64,000 nucleotides of DNA, taken from assembly GCF_000682775.1 (NCBI RefSeq), contig NZ_AWFI01000017.1, forward strand, positions 1-64,000. Direction: 5' to 3'. The notes beneath the pieces were generated by a model that was not told the origin of the DNA, did not search any database, and was given only the letters and a program-made list of their open reading frames with translations. Made by a program: the position numbers and the translations under genes. Source of the stretch: Hyphomonas sp. L-53-1-40. GTDB lineage: Bacteria > Pseudomonadota > Alphaproteobacteria > Caulobacterales > Hyphomonadaceae. Every line of letters begins with the position of its first letter. The stretch's first letter is position 1. Of the stretch, positions 19,019 through 27,354 are shown piece by piece.

Positions 19019-19755
19019 TCGGGCTCATCCGGGGGAAAACAGGTCAGACTGAGGGCGTGGAACCATGCTAATCCGTTGTCGTTATTGAGGTCTCCATCAG
19101 ACCACAGAGCTGCATGCCTGTCTGTGGAACCATAAAAATCGATGTGCAGACAAGGGTGTAGACCCTGATTGGCTCCATGAGCTTTTATCTTGCATTCCGT
19201 TCTGCCCCCAGTTTCCTCAATGGACGCCTCTGTAAGTTTCTCCCGAGCGTCACCCATCCATACGGCCCGGCCAATGATGTCGCCCTCCCTGACCGCTCCA
19301 AAATACCGCCCGTCAAAGGAGTCTGGTGTGCGATCAGAAAGGAGCAGCACCTCACCTGCCTGAAGCTGCCTGCAGGCCCTCCAGGGAGACGGCAGGGCAC
19401 GTTCCATTCTATCTGCGGATAGCAGGCGAACAGTTGGCGTACCGTTGATGAGTAACACACCGTTAGCCGCACAAACCGTGTCCCCTTCGAGCGCCCGGAC
19501 GGTCTTGATCACAGGAATGCCTGACGCAAGATAACGCCTCTGGATCGCGAGTCTCGAAGCCGCCTCCGGCAGGTTCGAAACAACCAGATCACCCCGCGAA
19601 ATCACCTTCAAAGGCTCAACACGATACCATCCCAACGGCGCACTTTCGCTCGGATTGTAAAGCAGGAGCGGCGGCAAAACCCCGGTCGCCGGAAGGCCAA
19701 TCAATGCCACTCCGATCACAGAAATTCCGCTCCAAAGTGCTGCGCGAAGGCTCAT
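19015..19755 (-). CDS. traF: TraF-type S26 signal peptidase, C-terminally extended
   Basis: A 246-residue membrane-anchored peptidase of family S26 that matures and, in RP4, cyclises the TrbC pilin. One N-terminal membrane helix (about 8-30) is followed by the nucleophile Ser38 in SESAPLGWYRV and the general base Lys84 in PVIKTV. The SDRTPDSFDGRYFG box and GRAVW segment follow, as in RP4 TraF (Ser37, Lys89). About 65-70 residues follow the normal end of the fold (after GRAVWMG), with no motif I know; typical TraF proteins are near 180 residues. It lies directly upstream of the relaxase gene with a 4-base overlap. Confidence 0.9.
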   Translation of the reverse strand: MSLRAALWSGISVIGVALIGLPATGVLPPLLLYNPSESAPLGWYRVEPLKVISRGDLVVSNLPEAASRLAIQRRYLASGIPVIKTVRALEGDTVCAANGVLLINGTPTVRLLSADRMERALPSPWRACRQLQAGEVLLLSDRTPDSFDGRYFGAVREGDIIGRAVWMGDAREKLTEASIEETGGRTECKIKAHGANQGLHPCLHIDFYGSTDRHAALWSDGDLNNDNGLAWFHALSLTCFPPDEPE

Positions 19756-19836
19756 GATTTACCTTTCCCGTCATTGGGAAAATGCGTCCGTCGTTCCATT
19801 AAAAATGCGAAGAAACCCGCCTTATCGGCCCCAAAT

Positions 19837-20052
19837 TCACGCGCCATTTCCTGATCCTCGCGCGCGATTCCAGACCGTCGAATACTCGTTCAAATCATCG
19901 ACATGATAGACGACGGTGCCGCCATGTTTTCTGTATTGCGGTCCATTGTTCGACCAGCGCCAGTTCTCCATCGTGCGAACGGTGATGCGCAGATAAGCCG
20001 CCGCCTCTTTCGTCGTCAGGAAAGGACTTGGACGTCCTCTTGCCTCGTTCAT
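19837..20052 (-). CDS. Small MerR/AlpA-like helix-turn-helix protein
   Basis: A 71-residue DNA-binding protein. The start chosen is the ATG at 20052 (MNEARGRPSPFLT); an in-frame ATG 11 codons earlier is possible. The sequence LTTKEAAAYLRITVRTMENW is a winged-helix/excisionase-type HTH, followed by a wing with YRKHGGTVVYHVDDL. Proteins of this form act as regulators or recombination directionality factors in ICEs and prophages. It lies 81 bases upstream of traF and could regulate the traF-relaxase unit. Which of these roles applies cannot be read from the sequence. Confidence 0.8.
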   Translation of the reverse strand: MNEARGRPSPFLTTKEAAAYLRITVRTMENWRWSNNGPQYRKHGGTVVYHVDDLNEYSTVWNRARGSGNGA

Positions 20053-20176
20053 TCCCCGTACCCCGTCTTGCCGGGCACAAATCAACGTGGCGGCTTCAAC
20101 ACGTCCCAGAAAACAAAAGAAAATTCTAATTGGGAGTCACTAAGATATGCGGCTTCGCGGCGATACCCTGTTTAAC

Positions 20177-20193
20177 CATGCGCAGCGCGCATG
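20177..20193. repeat. Short perfect inverted repeat upstream of the HTH gene
   Basis: CATGCGC (20177-20183) and GCGCATG (20187-20193) face each other across three bases. It lies in the 240-base region between the HTH gene and the DUF736 gene. It could be an operator or part of an oriT-like structure; nothing here decides. Confidence 0.3.
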
Positions 20194-20245
20194 ACTTCGT
20201 AAGCATACAGATGCCCCTCTATCGAGCGAATTAAACATGCCAGAA

Positions 20246-20273
20246 GCCGCCCCGGAATGATCTCCGGAGCGGC
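20246..20273 (-). terminator. Hairpin after the DUF736 gene
   Basis: On the minus strand GCCGCTCCGGA and TCCGGGGCGGC pair over 11 bases (one G-U) around a 6-base loop, starting 23 bases after the stop of the DUF736 gene. The position suits a transcription terminator, although only a weak T-rich tail follows. Confidence 0.55.
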
Positions 20274-20295
20274 CAGTTTGGCGATGAGTGCGGGG

Positions 20296-20619
20296 CTAGT
20301 CCCTGGGGTTCCAGAGGATCACGTGGCGGCCCTTCTTGCCTTTGACCGGTGCGAGGTTCGCGTAGATCCGGCGGGGACCGATCTGCGGATCTGCGAGGGT
20401 CAGCGAGACGTATTCTCGGCCCGAAGACTTTGCCTTGCGCATCCAGCCGCCGCCGATTTCGGTCGCGGTCTCGCCAGCGAAGATGCGGTAGTCCGGCTGG
20501 GCCTCTTCGGCTTTTTCCGCATTCTTTTCGATGCGGATGGTCGCCGAGAGGTTCATCATTGCGAGGGCGCCTTCGAAGCCGGTCTTGGTTTCGCTGACAT
20601 ATCCGAGTGCGTTTGCCAT
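20296..20619 (-). CDS. DUF736 family protein
   Basis: A 107-residue protein of the DUF736 family, a conserved companion of conjugative elements in alphaproteobacteria. The ATG at 20619 (MANALGYVSETKTGFEG) follows a GGAGACCCC-type ribosome site. A longer frame to 21051 is GC-rich and not protein-like upstream of that ATG. Visible features are the conserved start, the central DYRIFAGETATEIGGGW stretch and the basic end (KGKKGRHVILWNPRD). Its function is unknown; a role in ICE maintenance or transfer is inferred from how often it travels with parB, relaxase and DUF2285 genes. Confidence 0.86.
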   Translation of the reverse strand: MANALGYVSETKTGFEGALAMMNLSATIRIEKNAEKAEEAQPDYRIFAGETATEIGGGWMRKAKSSGREYVSLTLADPQIGPRRIYANLAPVKGKKGRHVILWNPRD

Positions 20620-21011
20620 GGGGGTCTCCTTTTCGTTTCCGTGGCTGTCTTCGAGGGACACCGTGTCCCCGTCGACGCCGGACCGCCCGGACGGCGCGGG
20701 GCGGGCCTGAACCTGTAAGGGCGCAGCAGAGCGGAGCACCGGACTGGAACGCGAATTTGTCTCGCGAGGAGCCGCGCAGCGGCGGGGAAATTCGTGAGAC
20801 TGGCCGGTTTCGGGGCCGTTTCGCACCGTCCAGGTCACACGGCAATAGACGTGAACAAGGGGTCTTTCGGGGCAAGCGGAGAGCGGAACAGGCCGCTTTG
20901 GCAATCGCATTCGGAGACCACAGGAACCCCGTAGACGGGCGATTTTTCGGAGGCGCATCCGGTTTGATCTGAACCGCGCGGGTGCGTAGTCATCTGGTAA
21001 AAGCATGCGGA
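20620..21011. other. Leader region between parB and the DUF736 gene
   Basis: About 390 bases with open frames on both strands but no ribosome sites or recognisable protein. It probably holds the promoter of the DUF736 gene. I see no clear repeat or origin. Confidence 0.4.
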
Positions 21012-21042
21012 AAAGCCGCCCGACATACTGCCGGACGGCTTC
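21012..21042 (-). terminator. Rho-independent terminator after parB
   Basis: Read on the minus strand, GAAGCCGTCCGG and a complementary CGGGCGGCTTT arm (one mismatch) enclose a short loop and run into TTTT. It starts about 30 bases after the parB-like stop. This is a typical intrinsic terminator layout. Confidence 0.65.
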
Positions 21043-21072
21043 TGCTTCCACGGACGAGGAGACCGCAATCTG

Positions 21073-23091
21073 TCAGGCGGCGTCCTGCTCTGCAATAGGT
21101 TGGTCTTCGGCAAGAATTTCGGTCTCGTCTGACGTAAACAGGCTGGCGATCCGGGCCCACGCATCTGCTGGCGGCGATCCCGCATTTGTCACGAGGCGCG
21201 TGGGCGGCACCTGCATCCAGCCGGGACGCCAGCCCGGATTGGCCTCACACCCTTCGCCCACGATCCGGTTCCAGATCAGGTCCTTCTGGGCTTTTCCCGT
21301 GTCCGTGAGGGCCGCTTTCGCCGTCGAGGGCGACGCGATGTCTGCCACCATGGCATTGATGGCGCGCTTGTCGCGGACGAGATCAAGGAAGACAGGTTCT
21401 GGTTTCCAATAGGCCGCCATGTCGGTTTCTGTGGCGACAGCAACCGCTTCAACAATCGCCCCACCTGCTTCCAGTGTATCGGACATGACGAACGTGAGCA
21501 CGGTGAGGACTTCCGCATCATCCATTCCGAGTAGCGCCGCAAAGACTTCGCAGAGGTGATAGGCATCACCATTCGCACGCAGGGAAGCCAGCCCATGGGC
21601 TTCGAACATGTGGAGCACATGGTCCCCGGCTGCGTTCATCTCTGCGGTGGCGCGGGATGCTTCGACGCTCACCTGAATGTCTTCCTTTCGGGCAAGGAAT
21701 TCGTGCCGTCTGACAGTCCACAGGGCGGACCCGACCATGGCATGAGCGACCATCAGCCGGAGGGCGATTCCAGGGTGGGAAAGCAAGGTTGCGCGGGCAG
21801 CCCCATGGCGGTGCAGGCCGATATATTGTGCGAGCGGACCGGACATTTCAGGCTTGGCATCGGCTGATTCCGCGTCGTCGCCGGGCCTTGTGCGCTTCTC
21901 TTGTTTGCGGGCCTCGGCCTGCGTGATGTAGCCCTCATGGAAGGTCACAGTGCCATCATGGCGGACTTCGACGATCACGCTGCCGCCCTTGGTGCGAGGG
22001 CACTTCACATGCTCCCAGCTGGCAAAATACTTGCCCCGTTCGAGAACCTCCACATTGCGCCATCCGGCGTCAATGTAACTCTCAACCTTGGCTGCCAGCG
22101 CTGCCGATTGGGCTTTCCAGAACGTCTCGGCATCTGCGAACACACCCGTCTCTCCGAACAGGTCAGCCGTGATTCGGCCGTCATAGCTCACCAGATCGAA
22201 CAGCGCCTTGTCCGTCGTGATTGTGGCGCCGCCCGTGATCCATGCCTTGCAGGCGCGGCCCATGGGCGCGCGCTCCGTCTCGCTCCGGAACAGGGCGAGC
22301 CACGCGGCTTGCTGGTCCTTCGTGGCGAGCGTTAGCGCGCGGATCGTTTCCGGGTCGATTTCCTCTTTCGCGTAGAGTGCACGGATCGGTCCGGAGAGAT
22401 TGGCAAGGGCGAGGATGCGGCGGACTTTCAACTCCGTGACCCCGAAATGTCCCGCAATCTCGTCCACCGTCCGGCCTGCATGCGCCAGCTTTCCGAACGC
22501 AGTGTACTGCTCCATTTCCGTGGCGGGCAGGCGGGCGACATTTTCTATCAGGGAGGCTTCGACGGCGGCGGCGTCGTCATCGGCCTCCATGATCGCGCAA
22601 GGGACGGCGATCGATTTGCCGGTCTCTGCGGCAATGACCTGCAGGGCATGGAAACGTCGGCGTCCGGCGACAACGCCATAGCCGTCGCCTTCGGGGCGGA
22701 CCAGAAGCGTCTGGCGGATGCCCTTCTCCCGGATGGAGGGCAGGATATCGGAGACATCCGGGTCTTTGCGGCCATGCCGCATATTGAGCTTGCTGATATG
22801 GAGTTGCTTGATGGGGATGGTTTTCAGTGCGGGCTGTGCCATGGGATTGTCCTCCTGTGCTGGCGGGTAAAGCGAAAGGCCAAGCGCCCATGCCGGGCCT
22901 CTCCAGTTGATGGGGGTAAAGGGGAAGCCTTCTGCGTCTCGTAAAGCGTGCCTGTCGGTCTCGCCCCAGTCGTAGTCATTGAGGGCAATCAGTGGCGCGC
23001 GGCCATTGACCCAGATTTCAAGGACGCGGGAATCCTCAATGACGAGTGTCATGTGTGGGCGTGGCCCCAGAATATGATCCAGCGCGCTCAT
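21073..23091 (-). CDS. ParB-like nuclease/partition protein with in-frame N-terminal extension
   Basis: The frame gives 672 residues. Residues from Met84 (ATG at 22842, MAQPALKTIPIKQLHISKLNMR) form a standard ParB/Srx domain with the GVVAGRRRFHAL and ENVARLPATEMEQ motifs and an HTH (DEIAGHFGVTELKVRRI), followed by a long C-terminal region with no assigned fold. The first 83 residues look like a separate small domain. The upstream ATG at 23091 overlaps the preceding stop (ATGA), which supports use of the long start. An AGGAGG ribosome site just before Met84 supports an internal start. Both products may be made. No parA is adjacent, so the role in partition or regulation of the ICE is uncertain. 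Confidence 0.86.
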   Translation of the reverse strand: MSALDHILGPRPHMTLVIEDSRVLEIWVNGRAPLIALNDYDWGETDRHALRDAEGFPFTPINWRGPAWALGLSLYPPAQEDNPMAQPALKTIPIKQLHISKLNMRHGRKDPDVSDILPSIREKGIRQTLLVRPEGDGYGVVAGRRRFHALQVIAAETGKSIAVPCAIMEADDDAAAVEASLIENVARLPATEMEQYTAFGKLAHAGRTVDEIAGHFGVTELKVRRILALANLSGPIRALYAKEEIDPETIRALTLATKDQQAAWLALFRSETERAPMGRACKAWITGGATITTDKALFDLVSYDGRITADLFGETGVFADAETFWKAQSAALAAKVESYIDAGWRNVEVLERGKYFASWEHVKCPRTKGGSVIVEVRHDGTVTFHEGYITQAEARKQEKRTRPGDDAESADAKPEMSGPLAQYIGLHRHGAARATLLSHPGIALRLMVAHAMVGSALWTVRRHEFLARKEDIQVSVEASRATAEMNAAGDHVLHMFEAHGLASLRANGDAYHLCEVFAALLGMDDAEVLTVLTFVMSDTLEAGGAIVEAVAVATETDMAAYWKPEPVFLDLVRDKRAINAMVADIASPSTAKAALTDTGKAQKDLIWNRIVGEGCEANPGWRPGWMQVPPTRLVTNAGSPPADAWARIASLFTSDETEILAEDQPIAEQDAA
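22848..22854 (-). promoter_or_regulatory. Strong internal ribosome binding site inside the ParB frame
   Basis: On the minus strand AGGAGG lies about 8 bases before the ATG at 22842, inside the open frame that begins at 23091. It decides the start of the 589-residue ParB form. Confidence 0.7.
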
Positions 23092-23564
23092 GCTTGCGTC
23101 GCCTGTGCAGGCGCGGACGCCATCAGCCGTTTTAGTGCGGCGCCGCCTGCAGCCAAGGCTTCGGGAAGCAACTCGTCAGCGACTTCACTCAGATAGGCGT
23201 TGTCGGACTCCGGATAGTTTGCCTCGATACCCCAGAGGCTGGCGGCATGGTCGTCCAGTTCCACGCCTTCGCATTCAATGGCGAGTACGACCCCGCAATA
23301 GAACCACTCATCCTTGCGCCAAGCTTCCATGACGGCTTCGGCCTCGGCGTGCGCTTTCGCCAGCCGCGCACGGAAATTGCTTCCGGGGCCAATAAAACCC
23401 GGATCATTGATATAGAGCGATGGCCAGAATCCGTCCTGGCGCTGGTCCGGTGCGTCCGGGCAATCGTCCCGGACAATCCGCGCGGTGATCGCAAAGCCCT
23501 CAACCTCGCAGGCAATGCTGTCGCCTTCGCAGACATAGCGGTCAAATCTCTCCCGGAACGCCAT
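23088..23564 (-). CDS. Conserved ICE hypothetical protein
   Basis: A 158-residue acidic soluble protein with no motif I can name. It has no signal peptide or membrane segment. The N-terminal part (about 1-75) is beta-rich with a run of Asp and Pro residues near the IVRDDCPDAPDQ stretch. The C-terminal half is helical and ends in an Ala-rich tail. Its stop overlaps the ParB ATG (ATGA), and it begins 3 bases after the ardA stop, so ardA, this gene and parB form one operon. Location suggests a housekeeping role for the element. Function is unknown. Confidence 0.75.
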   Translation of the reverse strand: MAFRERFDRYVCEGDSIACEVEGFAITARIVRDDCPDAPDQRQDGFWPSLYINDPGFIGPGSNFRARLAKAHAEAEAVMEAWRKDEWFYCGVVLAIECEGVELDDHAASLWGIEANYPESDNAYLSEVADELLPEALAAGGAALKRLMASAPAQATQA

Positions 23565-23567
23565 GGC

Positions 23568-24134
23568 TCAACGGCTCCAGAAGATGTGGACTTCATCAAA
23601 GCCCGTCTGAAACACCATGATCTCGCCATTCAGCGCCATGTCGCGGGCCAGCGCCTGCCAATCGATATAGTATTCGAGTGAGGCCGGAATCTCGGTGCCG
23701 CTGTCGCGCGTGACTTCCTCGGCAAAATCTGCGGCGCTGTGATATGAGCCCGCATAGTCCTCGAAGGCGGCCCGTGCCTGCTCAAGGTCGTCGCCGAATT
23801 CACAGTAGAGTTTCGCCCCGAGCGCGCCATGCTCGCCGATGAAGTCTGCCAGCGCGCACACCGTTTCGAACGAAGCATATTCAGACAGGCGCGCGCCTTC
23901 GAACCCTTCATAATCATGGATGGCCCATTCCTCGGCGTCCGGTTCCGGCGACGCCGCCAGCATGGCGCGAACCTTTTCTATGACCTCGTCCGGATCGGTC
24001 GCGTCGATCCACGCCCCATGCAGCCGCCCGTTATTGTAGGCGGCAAGGCAGGCAACATAGATGCGGGATGTGTCTCGCAAATCCGGTCCGGTAGAAGTTC
24101 CAAGGGGAGCGGGTGTCTCGTGTGAAGGGGTCAT
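23568..24134 (-). CDS. ardA: ArdA-type antirestriction protein
   Basis: A 188-residue member of the ArdA family, DNA-mimic proteins that inhibit type I restriction enzymes when a mobile element enters a new host. The start chosen is the ATG at 24134; the open frame continues far upstream, but that part is Arg/Pro/Ser-rich and reads antisense to the acetyltransferase gene. The conserved core begins RIYVACLAAYNNGRLHGAW and continues with the EEWAIHDYEGF motif and the LGAKLYCEFGDDLEQA stretch. The protein is strongly acidic, as expected for a DNA mimic. It is the first gene of the ardA-hypothetical-parB unit. Confidence 0.92.
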   Translation of the reverse strand: MTPSHETPAPLGTSTGPDLRDTSRIYVACLAAYNNGRLHGAWIDATDPDEVIEKVRAMLAASPEPDAEEWAIHDYEGFEGARLSEYASFETVCALADFIGEHGALGAKLYCEFGDDLEQARAAFEDYAGSYHSAADFAEEVTRDSGTEIPASLEYYIDWQALARDMALNGEIMVFQTGFDEVHIFWSR

Positions 24135-24423
24135 GTCAGCCTCGCAAAATTGTCCTCTCGCCCGCGTTCTTTTCCCGGCAGGCGGGAGGGGGCGGACGAG
24201 AGGTGCGGGCGCCCGGGCGTATGAGGGCCGGGGGCAAGGCGGGAAGGTAGGAGGCAAGGGGAGAAGCGAGCGGTTCCAGGTCACCGGCGCCTTGCGCGCG
24301 GGCCGCGCCCGGGCAGACGCGCCGTCCGCCCCCTCACGGCTGCTGGGAAAGCTTGTCCACGCCTGAAAACGCGAGACAGGCAGGGTGGTGCCCTGGATAC
24401 GAATCCCTCCAGACACGTGCGTC

Positions 24424-24858
24424 ATGACCTTGCACATACGAGACTTCCGGGAAGCAGACCGCGCAGCATTGATTGCGCTCTGGGGAGCCTGCGCGCTGAT
24501 CCGACCGTGGAATGATCCGAATGCCGATATAGACCGGGCGGTCACGTCACGTGATGCCGCCATCCTCGTCGGCACAGTCGATGACCTGGTCGTCGCCGGC
24601 GTCATGGTCGGTCATGACGGCCATCGTGGCTGGATCTATTACCTGGCTGTCAGCCCGGACCGTAAGGCCCGCGGCCATGGACGCGAAATGATGGCCGAGG
24701 CTGAGCTTTGGCTGACGTCCCGTGGCGCGCCCAAGGTCCAGCTCATGGTTCGCGGCGAGAACCAGCATGCGGCTGCCTTCTACGACGCCCTCGGATACGA
24801 ACGTCAGGATGTCACCGTGCTCGGCAAGTGGCTCACGCTATCGCCTGAGGCTGACTGA
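24424..24858 (+). CDS. GNAT family acetyltransferase, YpeA-like
   Basis: A 144-residue N-acetyltransferase. The ATG at 24424 (MTLHIRDFREADRAAL) is preferred over one 13 codons upstream, which adds non-conserved residues. The acetyl-CoA-binding motif is visible (YYLAVSPDRKARGHGREMM), as is the YpeA-like end (KVQLMVRGENQHAAAFYDALGYERQDV). Length is normal. It is the only plus-strand gene among the backbone genes of this part, divergent from ardA, with a 290-base gap between them. The substrate is unknown. It may be passenger cargo with no part in transfer. Confidence 0.9.
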   Translation: MTLHIRDFREADRAALIALWGACALIRPWNDPNADIDRAVTSRDAAILVGTVDDLVVAGVMVGHDGHRGWIYYLAVSPDRKARGHGREMMAEAELWLTSRGAPKVQLMVRGENQHAAAFYDALGYERQDVTVLGKWLTLSPEAD

Positions 24859-25187
24859 GGTTTCGAGAGGCCACGCGTCCATGACCCCTCTGGCCGTCAG
24901 GCCAGTGGGAAGCATGCAGCGCGGCCCCCAGCCGGCGAGCCCCCGCAGCGCGCGGCAACCCGAACGGGTGGCCGCGTGACCGGAGACGAGCCGGGCCGGT
25001 CAAATGATGTAGAAGAGCTGGAGGGCTCTCGCCTCCCGGACAGCCCCGCGTCAGCGGGCGGGGGAGGGGCGGGGCCTACAACTGCATTGAGATACTCCGA
25101 GGTGTCTATCAGTTCGTAAGCCGCTAATCGAATAGGGCGTTCGACCGGATGACGTCGTATGCGCTCTTCGATGTGCGAAGGGGCAGG
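24859..25187. other. Gap between the acetyltransferase and DUF2285 genes
   Basis: About 330 GC-rich bases between two convergent genes. I see no gene. A GC-rich inverted patch near 25040-25075 (CCCCGC / GCGGGG) may help end transcription. Confidence 0.35.
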
Positions 25188-26006
25188 TCAAAGGTTCTCT
25201 CCCAGAAGGGAACAATATCCACCATCCCGCAGGCGCTGGCCCTTGGCGAGCAGGCGGGCCATTTCGGACTTCATGGCGGACGACGGTCCGCCCCATTCTT
25301 CCGAGATGCGCTTCTCACCATAGAAAATCGTCGCGGTTTCACGATAGGTGAGTCCCGCGTCGTGGGCATCCAAGGCGACAAGAGCGTTGCGATAGCCGAG
25401 GCCCTTGCGTGACCAGACAGGAGGCGACATGTCGTCGTCGCCGTAGACCTTCTGGGCACGGTTCAGCGCATTCACGTGATCCTGCATTGTGCTGAATCCC
25501 GAGATGGAGAATTCCATTTTTACAGGCTCGAGGGACAAGAGCGACTTGCCACTGCACCTGACCTGGATCGAGCACTTCTTACCTTTGACAAGGATGTGTT
25601 CGTGCTCGAAGGCATCCACGAGATGGATGATCTTGCAGAGGCGCGTGCTCTTTTCGAAGATTTCGTCGATCTCGCCGCGCTCTCTTTCACGCACGTGAAC
25701 GGCGACCTTGCGGGGATAGGTCTTGTCGGACCAGAAGACATGCGTGGTAAGGGCCGACTGATCTGGGTTCGGAAAATAGAGAAGTCCCCAGTCTTCGGCT
25801 TGGCGGTCCTGCTCGCAAAGCCGGAGAAGCTGTATGTCACAACATGCCGTTCTTGTTTCAAAGTCAGGTTGCGCAGCATAGGCGGCGGCTTTCAGCGCGG
25901 AATTGCGCCGGGCGAATTCCCAGGCCCAGTTCCCGCGTGAGAGATTGGCGGTGTAGTCATACCTGGCGAGGGTATCGTTCAGGTCTTCTATCGTGTGAAC
26001 AAGCAT
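25188..26006 (-). CDS. DUF2285 domain protein, probable DNA-binding regulator of the ICE
   Basis: A 272-residue protein whose last 90 residues (from about GLGYRNALVALDAHDAGLTYRET) match the DUF2285 region, which carries an HTH-like segment. The N-terminal part has a Trp-rich segment (NLSRGNWAWEFARRNSALK) typical of the N-domain fused to DUF2285 in ICEs. The start chosen is the ATG at 26006, after GGGAGGC; an ATG 16 codons upstream lacks a ribosome site. Known: such proteins recur beside DUF736 and relaxase genes in alphaproteobacterial ICEs and are thought to regulate them. It is the last backbone gene before the catabolic cargo. Confidence 0.83.
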   Translation of the reverse strand: MLVHTIEDLNDTLARYDYTANLSRGNWAWEFARRNSALKAAAYAAQPDFETRTACCDIQLLRLCEQDRQAEDWGLLYFPNPDQSALTTHVFWSDKTYPRKVAVHVRERERGEIDEIFEKSTRLCKIIHLVDAFEHEHILVKGKKCSIQVRCSGKSLLSLEPVKMEFSISGFSTMQDHVNALNRAQKVYGDDDMSPPVWSRKGLGYRNALVALDAHDAGLTYRETATIFYGEKRISEEWGGPSSAMKSEMARLLAKGQRLRDGGYCSLLGENL

Positions 26007-26304
26007 GGATCTGCCTCCCGCGTCAGGGGAATGCAGAAGGCGTGCCAATTTCAATTTATCATGGAAATTTCAAGGTTGCTCGCTTAGGTCAAAAGGCGAT
26101 GAAAATGTGCGCTCACCGAACTAAAAGCACTGTACGCACATAAGCAGATTGAGCGTGTTCTGACTGCGCCGTTCGTCCAGACAGATTGAATATCGCAGCC
26201 GTCACAATTACAACAGGCTGCATCGAGAGATTGATACCAGATAGATGATTGTAGTCTCGCATCGTGATCGCGATGCAAGACAACAGTCAATAAAGATTGG
26301 TCTC

Positions 26305-27354
26305 TCACGTCGCAAGTTTTTGAGTGGATTGTTGTTCTTTCAATATATCCAAGGCTACGTCGACGATCATATCTTCCTGGCCACCAACCATACGCCTACG
26401 TCCTAGTTCAACCAGGATTTCACGTGTATCGATCCCATAATCTTTCGCTGCCTTCTCTGAATGCCGGAGGAAGGACGAGTACACCCCGGCATAGCCCAGC
26501 GAGAGCGTTTCGCGATCAACGCGGACGGGGCGGTCCTGGAGTGGGCGAACAAGTTCCTCGGCGGCATCCATGAGCGCGAAAAGATCGCATCCATGCTTCC
26601 ATCCCTTTCGCTCGGCGGCTGCGATAAACACTTCAAGCGGTGCGTTTCCCGCCCCGGCACCCATGCCGGCCAGCGAAGCATCCACGCGTCTTGCGCCATG
26701 TTGAACGCCGACAATGGAATTGGCGACGCCCAAGGACAGATTGTGGTGGGCATGGATACCCCGTTCAGTTTCCGGCTTCAGGACTTTGTCATAGGCTTTA
26801 AGCCGGGCGATGTATCCATCCATGTCGAGCGCGCCGCCACTATCGGTGACATAGATACATTCGGCACCATAGCTTTCCATCATGGCGGCTTGTTCAGCCA
26901 ATTTCTCAGGCTCGACCATGTGGGACATCATAAGAAAGCCAACCGTGTCCATACCCAGATCTCTGGCAACACCGATATGCTGTTTCGACACATCGGCTTC
27001 CGTGCAGTGTGTGGCGATCCTGACAGACCTGACGCCAAGCTTGTAGGCATGCTTCAGCTCCTCGATCGTGCCGATCCCGGGAAGAAGGAGCGTGGTCAGT
27101 TTCGCCGTTTTCACTGAATCCGCGACGGCTTCAATCCACTCCCAGTCTGTGTGGGCACCAAAACCATAATTGAAGCTTGAGCCATTCAGGCCGTCTCCAT
27201 GTGCAATCTCGATTGCGTCGACCCCGGCCTGGTCAAGGGCGGCGGCAATCTTGCTGACGTGCTCGATACCGTATTGGTGTCGGATCGCATGCATCCCGTC
27301 GCGCAGAGTGACGTCCTGAATGTAAAGATTGTCGGATTTGGGATCGAACGCCAT
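26305..27354 (-). CDS. mhpE: 4-hydroxy-2-oxovalerate aldolase
   Basis: A 349-residue class II aldolase that splits 4-hydroxy-2-oxovalerate into pyruvate and acetaldehyde, the last carbon-carbon cleavage of the meta pathway. Typical motifs are the metal/substrate site in [15 protein letters not shown], the metal-binding HAHHNLS segment and the C-terminal communication region. Known: the enzyme forms a complex with the acylating acetaldehyde dehydrogenase and channels acetaldehyde. In line with that, it shares one base with the dehydrogenase gene directly upstream on the same strand. It is the last gene of the lower-pathway operon. The symbol bphI would be equally suitable. Confidence 0.96.
   Translation of the reverse strand: MAFDPKSDNLYIQDVTLRDGMHAIRHQYGIEHVSKIAAALDQAGVDAIEIAHGDGLNGSSFNYGFGAHTDWEWIEAVADSVKTAKLTTLLLPGIGTIEELKHAYKLGVRSVRIATHCTEADVSKQHIGVARDLGMDTVGFLMMSHMVEPEKLAEQAAMMESYGAECIYVTDSGGALDMDGYIARLKAYDKVLKPETERGIHAHHNLSLGVANSIVGVQHGARRVDASLAGMGAGAGNAPLEVFIAAAERKGWKHGCDLFALMDAAEELVRPLQDRPVRVDRETLSLGYAGVYSSFLRHSEKAAKDYGIDTREILVELGRRRMVGGQEDMIVDVALDILKEQQSTQKLAT

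Noticed and set aside
20620-21051. Upstream extension of the DUF736 frame and opposing plus-strand frame
   Set aside because: No conserved sequence before the ATG at 20619, and the latter has a good ribosome site.
24135-24605. Upstream extension of the ArdA frame
   Set aside because: The 157 extra residues are Arg/Ser/Pro-rich, read antisense to the acetyltransferase gene, and precede a better ATG at the start of the conserved region.
26055-26304. Possible insertion sequence at the junction of backbone and catabolic cargo
   Set aside because: I looked for terminal repeats or transposase fragments in this 250-base gap and in the flanks and saw none.
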